A DNA stretch of 35,704 bases from the NCBI GenBank assembly GCA_032358255.1, contig JAULBX010027594.1:1-35704 (forward strand), written 5' to 3'. Position 1 is the first letter of the stretch; each line of letters opens with the position of its first letter. Origin of the DNA: Heterotrichella gracilis. Lineage: Eukaryota > Sar > Xanthophyceae > Tribonematales > Xanthonemataceae. Below the pieces are notes generated by a model, which ran no database searches, was not told the origin of the DNA, and was given only the letters and a program-made list of their open reading frames with translations. The position numbers and the translations under genes are program-made. Below are positions 30,099 to 35,704 of the stretch, piece by piece.

Positions 30099-31174
30099 TC
30101 ACGTTCACCGCCAGTGAACACAGGCTTTTGGGCTGTATGCTGAGCAAGTGCTGGATATCAGCACATGTGACGCGCTGGATGTGGCTCATGTTTTGGCCAG
30201 CTTGCAGTGTCTTGACCTTTGCTTGGAACCGCCTTCTCTTACCCATACTGTGGACGTACCGTCTGTGATCAGCTGTCAGCCTGTGCACTGCCTGGATGCA
30301 CAGCCGAGGTTAGTATTGTGTAGTTCCCTACATTGCAGAACTTGCCACCCTGAACATTGTCACCCCGCATTTGGCCAGAAGGTGTACCAAGATATATATT
30401 GTGCGAGTCGCTTCATTCCCTGCCTGGGAGTTACCTGTAAGTCCCTGATTTTGAATTAAAGCAACCACTTGCCAGGACTTGGCAGCGCTGGCTGTAGGGT
30501 CCGGTAGGTTATTGACTTGCCATGGCATGCCATTTGATTAAGGTGTCCAGAATGAGTCCCCTAAACTTTAGTTACAAAAAAATCAAATTGGCCGGTGTGT
30601 GTTAACGCTAAATACTGCATATGCATCTGAAGTAAACTTTGGCTCCTTGACCATGGTCTAAATTGGGAGGCAAACCCCGCTTTATGATACATATTTTTAT
30701 CCGAGGCAGTTTCCATTTCCATTCACCACGTGAGGTGCACTAGTGAGTCAGTATAGTTGTGCCTGGGTTGCATGCAGAGCACAGTTATCAACACGTCCCT
30801 GCGTCCCAGCCTGCACAAGTTGTAGCCCCTTGGGTAAAGGCTGTCGAGTACAAGTTTGTAGCTCAGCTTACACCACCACTCTGTCTTCAGGTTCTCGTAA
30901 GCCACTATACATTGCCGTGCTTGGGAATGCCTGCTCGACTTCGCCAGTGCAAGGAGAGCTAAGGCTACGTTCACGTGCTGCTCAGCCACCTGGCAGCCAG
31001 CAAAAACAATGTGGCCTGGTGGCGTGCCAGCGGGTAGAGAACATACTCCTCACAAGCAGTGCAACAGGTGAGTCGCCGCATCCTACCTCGCTCACAACAT
31101 TGTATGCAGTACATGATGCGGTTGTGCGCTGCACGTTGTCGCAAGTGTAGCGCCTGCAAGGTGCGTGCAACAAC

Positions 31175-31216
31175 ATATGCATGCAATGTCCATATGCATG
31201 CACCATATGCATGCAT
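31175..31216. promoter_or_regulatory. Three ATATGCATGCA words upstream of the J-domain gene
   Basis: ATATGCATGCAATG, CATATGCATGCACC and ATATGCATGCATTG follow one another within about 42 bp, 300-340 bp upstream of the start codon at 31517. Same core as the palindromes upstream of the other genes. Confidence 0.35.
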
Positions 31217-31516
31217 TGTACGTACGGTTCGAACCAGTTTTGGGTAGCTGGGCACGGTCTTGGGCACGATAATATTGCGAAAATGTTTCTTTTTGTTTTT
31301 TACTGTGTTGCCGGGAATGGGCTGTTACCATTGGCAGGCAAAATACACCGTTAGCAGCTACCCAGTGCAGTGCCTGGGCCAACTTGTAGAACGAGGGAAG
31401 CCTTTACCAGGTTGCCACATTTCCGCAGTTTGCAGTAGCACACGGAGTAAGCTTGGAGCTTCTGCGTCGGTGGTGAGCGTCAAGTGCTGCTGCACAGCTG
31501 CCCCCACCCAGTGCTG

Positions 31517-34500
31517 ATGGGTGCCCACAGCAGCTTTGAGGACGCAATTGCCTCGCTCAACGCATACCACGCAGCTGACGCAGCCCAGGCGGCGGACGCT
31601 GTTGAGGCACAGCGGCACCGCAGCAGCAAGAAGGAGGACAGGAAGAGCAGCAAGTCCAAGTCCAAAAAGAAGCACAAGCACAAGGAAGGGCGCAAGGGGG
31701 GCAAGGAGTCCAGCAAGGGGAAGAAGCACAAGAAGCGCAGGCAGGCATCTAGCGATGATGAGGACAGCAGCAGCTCTGATGGCAGTGGCGACACGCCTGG
31801 CTCGCGGCAAATGAGCATGTCCGACCAGCTTGCAATGGCACGCGCCGCTGCTAGTGCCACCCGCGCACTGCTCGCAGCCCACCCGCACCTGGTGCAGGAG
31901 TTCAGGGAGGTGAGACTTTGGGTTGGGGAGGGGATGGGGGAGGGGAGGCACATGTGCATGGACAGCTGGCCATCACCATGTCCAGCTGGGGTTCACTGTC
32001 ATACTCACTAGCTGCAGGTGTCCAGCAATGGTCCTCACACGCCCCCTGCCATGCCCCAGGTGCTCCGGCGCCTAGACACTGGCGAGGCTGTGGATGTGTC
32101 TGGTGTCCCCCAGAAAGGGGTGCGGACAGCGCTGATGGCGGTGCTGGACAAGCTCATACTCAAGGGGAATGGCAAGGTGGGGTGGGGGGTGGTGTTCAAA
32201 TGGGTTCAAGGTGGATTTGATGATGGTGGGTGGCAACAGCATTTGACATGATGCTGACTAGTGACACCTGGTGGTGCTGGCTTTAGGGTTTATTTAACTA
32301 CTCGTATCATTGCATGCCATGCTAGTATGATCAGGGCATTTCCATGCCAGCACATGTGACATTGTGATTGCCTCTGTGGCAGGGCGTGTACTTGCGGCCT
32401 CCCTCGTGCCCGTCAGTGCTGGGCATGCTGGGTCCAATACTAGCGGAGGACCATGCGGCAGCAGCGGCAGCGCTGCTGGCTGTGGCGCAGTCGGCAGGCG
32501 CTGAGGGACAGGGGGTGAATGGCCATGTGGAGGAACGACAGGCAGAGGAAGGCACCGCTGCTGATGATGATGTTGATGAATTGCCTGCATCATCATCGCC
32601 AGTGGAAGGTGGGTCACAACTGGAATTTGCCTGGACAGCACTGGTATTGCAAGTGCACATGCATGGAGGGTCATCTCACTGCTGCACATGGTGACGGCTG
32701 TGCATGGCCTTGCAGGCAGTAGTCCGCTGCCACCTGTCATCGGCCCTGCAGTGCCCGCCCACCTTGCGGCAGATGTGGGTGCGGGAGATGGTGAGGAGCA
32801 GGAGGGGCTGGTGCAAGGGGAAGAAGGGGATGACAGCAGCGAGGATGAAGGGGTGCGGCGGGTGGGCCCTGCCATGCCACCACCGGAGCTTCTAGCTGCT
32901 GCTGCCGAGGCTGCCCGTGAGGTGTGTACCCACTTGCCTGCACAACTCCTGGATGTGCGTACTGCTGCATATGCAGAACTAGGATGTGCTCTTGGTTTTA
33001 GAGTTGAAGGGTTCAGCGATGTGGTTTTACCCTCAACCCAAAATAGATTTGATTGACTGCTTCCTACCTCACTGGCATCTGTTGCGCTATAACTCACCGC
33101 ACCTTCCACTGCCACGTGCTGAAGTCATGACATCTTTCAGTTGGAGGAAGAGGAGGAGGAGGAGGAGGACATGATGATTGGCCCCCCACCACCAGAGTAT
33201 GCTGCAGAGGCTGATGGGGCGGCGGATGATGAGCGCAGCCGGGAGGTGGTGCGGATTCTGCAGGTGCTGGCGGCCGCCCCCGCCCCCTCCGGCCCTACCG
33301 CACCTGGGGCCTCTGCCCCCACTGCCGACCCCTACGAGGTTTTGGGCGTGCCGCATGAAGCAACCTTTGGGGAGGTCAAGAAGCGCTACTGGCGCCTGTC
33401 GCTGCTTATCCACCCTGACAAGTGCACCCACCCGCGCGCCAACCATGCCTTCCAGGCGCTGGCGCTGGCATCCAAAGAACTGCAGGTGGGCATCGCGGTA
33501 CTCTTTAAGTATCTGCAGCATATAGTGGCAAAACTCAACTGTAAAATCATGCACAAACTCATTGGCATTATTTTCTGCAATCCTGTTTAAAATGGCGAAG
33601 TGCATTCTGAATTACTCGCCTTGGCAAACAGTGGCACTGCCCAGTGCGACCATCTGCATGTTCAATTGGTTTATTGAAGAAATGCATGCCCTGCTCACCA
33701 TCCTGCAGGATGAGACTGCCCGCAAGGCTGTGGATGACCGCCGCGCCGCGCGCCGCCTGGCCAAGCTCGCTGACGAGATGGCTGAGCAGGAGGAGCAGGC
33801 CCGACAATGGAGGGTGCTGCGCGGCACAGCCTCAGCTGAGGACCTGGCAGGGCCCGTGGCAAGGGGTTCAGCCAGCCGCGACGAGTGGATGACCAGCCTG
33901 CCAGCTGCACGCAGAGCACCCAAGCAGCCCAGCCAGGTGCGCCACTACCTGCACAAATTACGCATGCCAACGAATGGCAGCCAACCATGGTGTGATGTCT
34001 CATTGGTATGCGCACTGGGTGGTACATTTATTTGTATGATCTTCAGTTTCCCTATGTGTTGGCCTGCAGAAAAGCGTGACGGCGTTCAGCCGCACGGGTG
34101 TGAGTGGGATCAGTGACGCATCTGCCTGGACAGCACTCCCTGGTGAGAAGATGGCCGCGCTGCAGTACATGTCAAAGGCAATGGCACTCGAGGTGCGCAC
34201 ATGTTGCGAGCAGTGGCAGCCTGTAAATGTTTATGCTTGTTGAAATGCTCTTGTGCTATCCAGTGTTGGCACTGGGCTGCAACCCAATCCAATCCTCCTG
34301 CTGTCACACCCTCTGCAGGGCCCGCAAGCAGCTGCTGAGGAGCGGCGACAGTCTGCTGCCGCCAGTGCTGTTGACGAGTTCAACGCGGCGGCGCGACCCC
34401 GGACACTGCTGGAACTGCATCAAAGCAAGAAACAAAAGGTATGTGGTGGGATGTGGGCCACAGTGATGGATGTCTGCTTGCAAGGGCATTGTTCGTCTAC

Positions 34501-34790
34501 CACCTTTTTGTAGATATGATTGTCTTGCTCGCATCCATTAATATGGTTGCAACTTATTGTTCCAGGGGGAGAAGAGTAAAGACAAGGAGAAGCGCAAACG
34601 CAAGGCAGGAGAAGCCGCTGACCCAGCTGCTGGTAGCGAGGAGTGGGCTGGACAACACCCCTGGCGGCCATTTGACCGAGACCGAGACCTTGGCCCGGGT
34701 TTCAAGCCAATGGATGCCAAGGAATTGTTGAAAAAAGCGGGGAATCTGACCAACCGGTTTGGGGATAGCAGTGGTAGGTCCTTTTTGTAG
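31517..34790 (+). CDS. J-domain protein with GPALPP/DUF3752 segments, 9 exons, 660 aa
   Basis: Exons: 31517-31909, 32060-32176, 32383-32608, 32716-32921, 33141-33485, 33709-33936, 34070-34192, 34319-34438, 34566-34790 (1983 nt, all in phase). Exon 2 could also start at 32018 in frame. The N-terminus has a Lys/Ser/His-rich tract (SKSKSKKKHKHKEG). The middle part (EFREVLRRLDTGEAVDVSG, GVYLRPP) resembles plant J proteins. Three GPALPP-like motifs follow: VIGPAVPA, VGPAMPPPE and MIGPPPPEY. The J domain (about 377-430) has DPYEVLGV and the essential HPD at 405-407, so it should stimulate Hsp70. RDEWM (486-490) and the C-terminal FDRDRDLGPGF to LLKKAGNLTNRF are DUF3752/GPALPP1 marks. GPALPP1-type proteins are nuclear; a role with Hsp70 in RNA processing or chromatin is inference. 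Confidence 0.85.
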
Positions 34791-35577
34791 CAAGGCCAAG
34801 GTTGCGGGAGGCAGGCACATCAATTGCGACAGCAGAGGCCCCGTCAAACCCATGCAGCCGCTCATTTTGGATAGCTCATGCGCACTGCACAGACTAGCAT
34901 CCGTACAATGATTTCACCTACTAGGAACTGTTTTTTTTGATGCGGTGCCCTGGTGTGAGCCAGTGGCCCCTTAACTCTGCCTTTGTGCGCCCCTTCTTTC
35001 TTTCTTTCATACCGGCGAATGAAGGGGGCTTCATATTGCAAACAATGTTGGGGCAATGATGGGATGCAGTATGGGATATCATGCTGCATCTCATACTGAT
35101 ATGGTGCACCCAACGCTCAATGTCCAAGTTGTGTACACATGTGACCCATCACATGCATGGTCCATGTAATTACAGTAGCGCTGTGCGCACTCACTTCAAG
35201 TTGACGTCAACTGGTACCAGCCAGTCGGCCGGTCATTAGTATGTTCACTACGTGCAGTGCACGTGGTCTTATATATGTTATAATATATGTAGGAAATAAT
35301 TTGACCATTATAATGCAATGTAATATGCATGACGTTGTGGCACATTGAAATGAATATGCAATGTACTACGTTGACAACAATTGCATACTCTGCAATGTTG
35401 CAACAATTGCAACGATGATTGGCAAATCATATTTACATACTCTGCAATGCAAATAAATATACATCATACAACGATGCATCATGATAGCGTACCTATACAT
35501 GCATAATATGCATATGATATCATGATGCAACGTTATATGGTTATACTCTGGTATAATGAACGTTGCATTTTATTTTT
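34791..35577. other. 3' flank of the J-domain gene and AT-rich tail
   Basis: No gene seen. TGTAA at 35165-35169 is a candidate polyadenylation word, 375 bp past the stop. From about 35220 the sequence turns strongly AT-rich, with TATATGTTATAATATATG-type words and a repeated CATACTCTGCAATG (near 35384 and 35437). Confidence 0.55.
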
Positions 35578-35653
35578 TTTTAGGGTTTAGGGTTTAGGGT
35601 TTAGGGTTTAGGTTTCAGGGTTTAGGTTTTAGGGTTTAGGGTTTAGGGTTTAG
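35578..35653 (+). repeat. Degenerate TTTAGGG array (interstitial or subtelomeric)
   Basis: About ten TTTAGGG units with variants (TTTAGG, TTTCAGGG, TTTTAGGG). The G-rich strand runs toward the right end, the orientation of a right-hand telomere, but non-telomeric sequence resumes at 35654. It follows an AT-rich block. Confidence 0.9.
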
Positions 35654-35704
35654 GTCTACACTGTGAGGGCCATGGGGTGTGTGGTGTGCATGGTGCATGT
35701 CCCA

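Larger units (their letters stand above)
30013..31516. other. Spacer between ankyrin-HDAC and the J-domain gene
   Basis: No gene supported in 1.5 kb. A plus-strand frame at 30743-31150 and the minus-strand frames opposite it show no domain. Contains the HDAC polyadenylation signal (30094) and three CATATGCATGCA-type words at 31175-31216. Confidence 0.55.

Noticed and set aside
30743..31150. Plus-strand frame of 135 codons before the J-domain gene
   Set aside because: No domain, no splice link to 31517, and minus-strand frames of similar length overlap it.
35578..35653. TTTAGGG array as the true chromosome end
   Set aside because: The units are degenerate and at least 50 bp of ordinary sequence follows.

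Overview
The window looks like nuclear DNA of a green alga (Chlorophyta). Coding exons are GC-rich and split by many GT-AG introns. TGTAA, the chlorophyte polyadenylation word, lies a short way past several stop codons. Short plant-type telomere words (CCCTAAA/TTTAGGG) are scattered through introns. The species cannot be read from the sequence. No prokaryotic operon, tRNA, rRNA or CRISPR was seen.

Layout, left to right: (1) the 5' part of a minus-strand membrane-anchored protein, possibly a glycosyltransferase (1-1065); (2) a complete 11-exon MFS transporter of the anion:cation symporter type on + (2454-8287); (3) an AT-rich spacer between convergent genes; (4) an intact intronless F-box/leucine-rich-repeat gene on - (9547-11019) and, behind it, a frameshifted tandem copy (11846-13342); (5) a 4-exon GT92 (DUF23) glycosyltransferase on - (14444-17172); (6) an AT-rich island with one unrecognised ORF (18062-18580); (7) a 3-exon KXDL-family gene on - (18954-20000), divergent from (8) a 7-exon SLC35F-type transporter on + (20507-23009); (9) a 15-exon ankyrin-repeat/class II histone deacetylase on + (24311-30012); (10) a 9-exon protein joining GPALPP/DUF3752 segments to a J domain on + (31517-34790); (11) an AT-rich tail ending in a degenerate TTTAGGG array (35578-35653). 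For the complete multi-exon genes, exon phases were checked by hand: every listed exon sum is a multiple of three and every junction keeps frame.

The genes do not form an obvious pathway; this looks like ordinary chromosome. The most noteworthy signals lie outside the coding sequence. The 10-bp palindrome ATGCATGCAT, or a close variant, sits about 140-340 bp upstream of seven of the nine genes or gene remnants whose starts are visible. Several introns carry tandem duplications of the neighbouring exon edge. Telomere-like words recur in introns, and there is a perfect 11-bp inverted repeat behind the GT92 gene. The two chromatin/RNA-type proteins (ankyrin-HDAC and J-domain/GPALPP) have the most interesting domain layouts.
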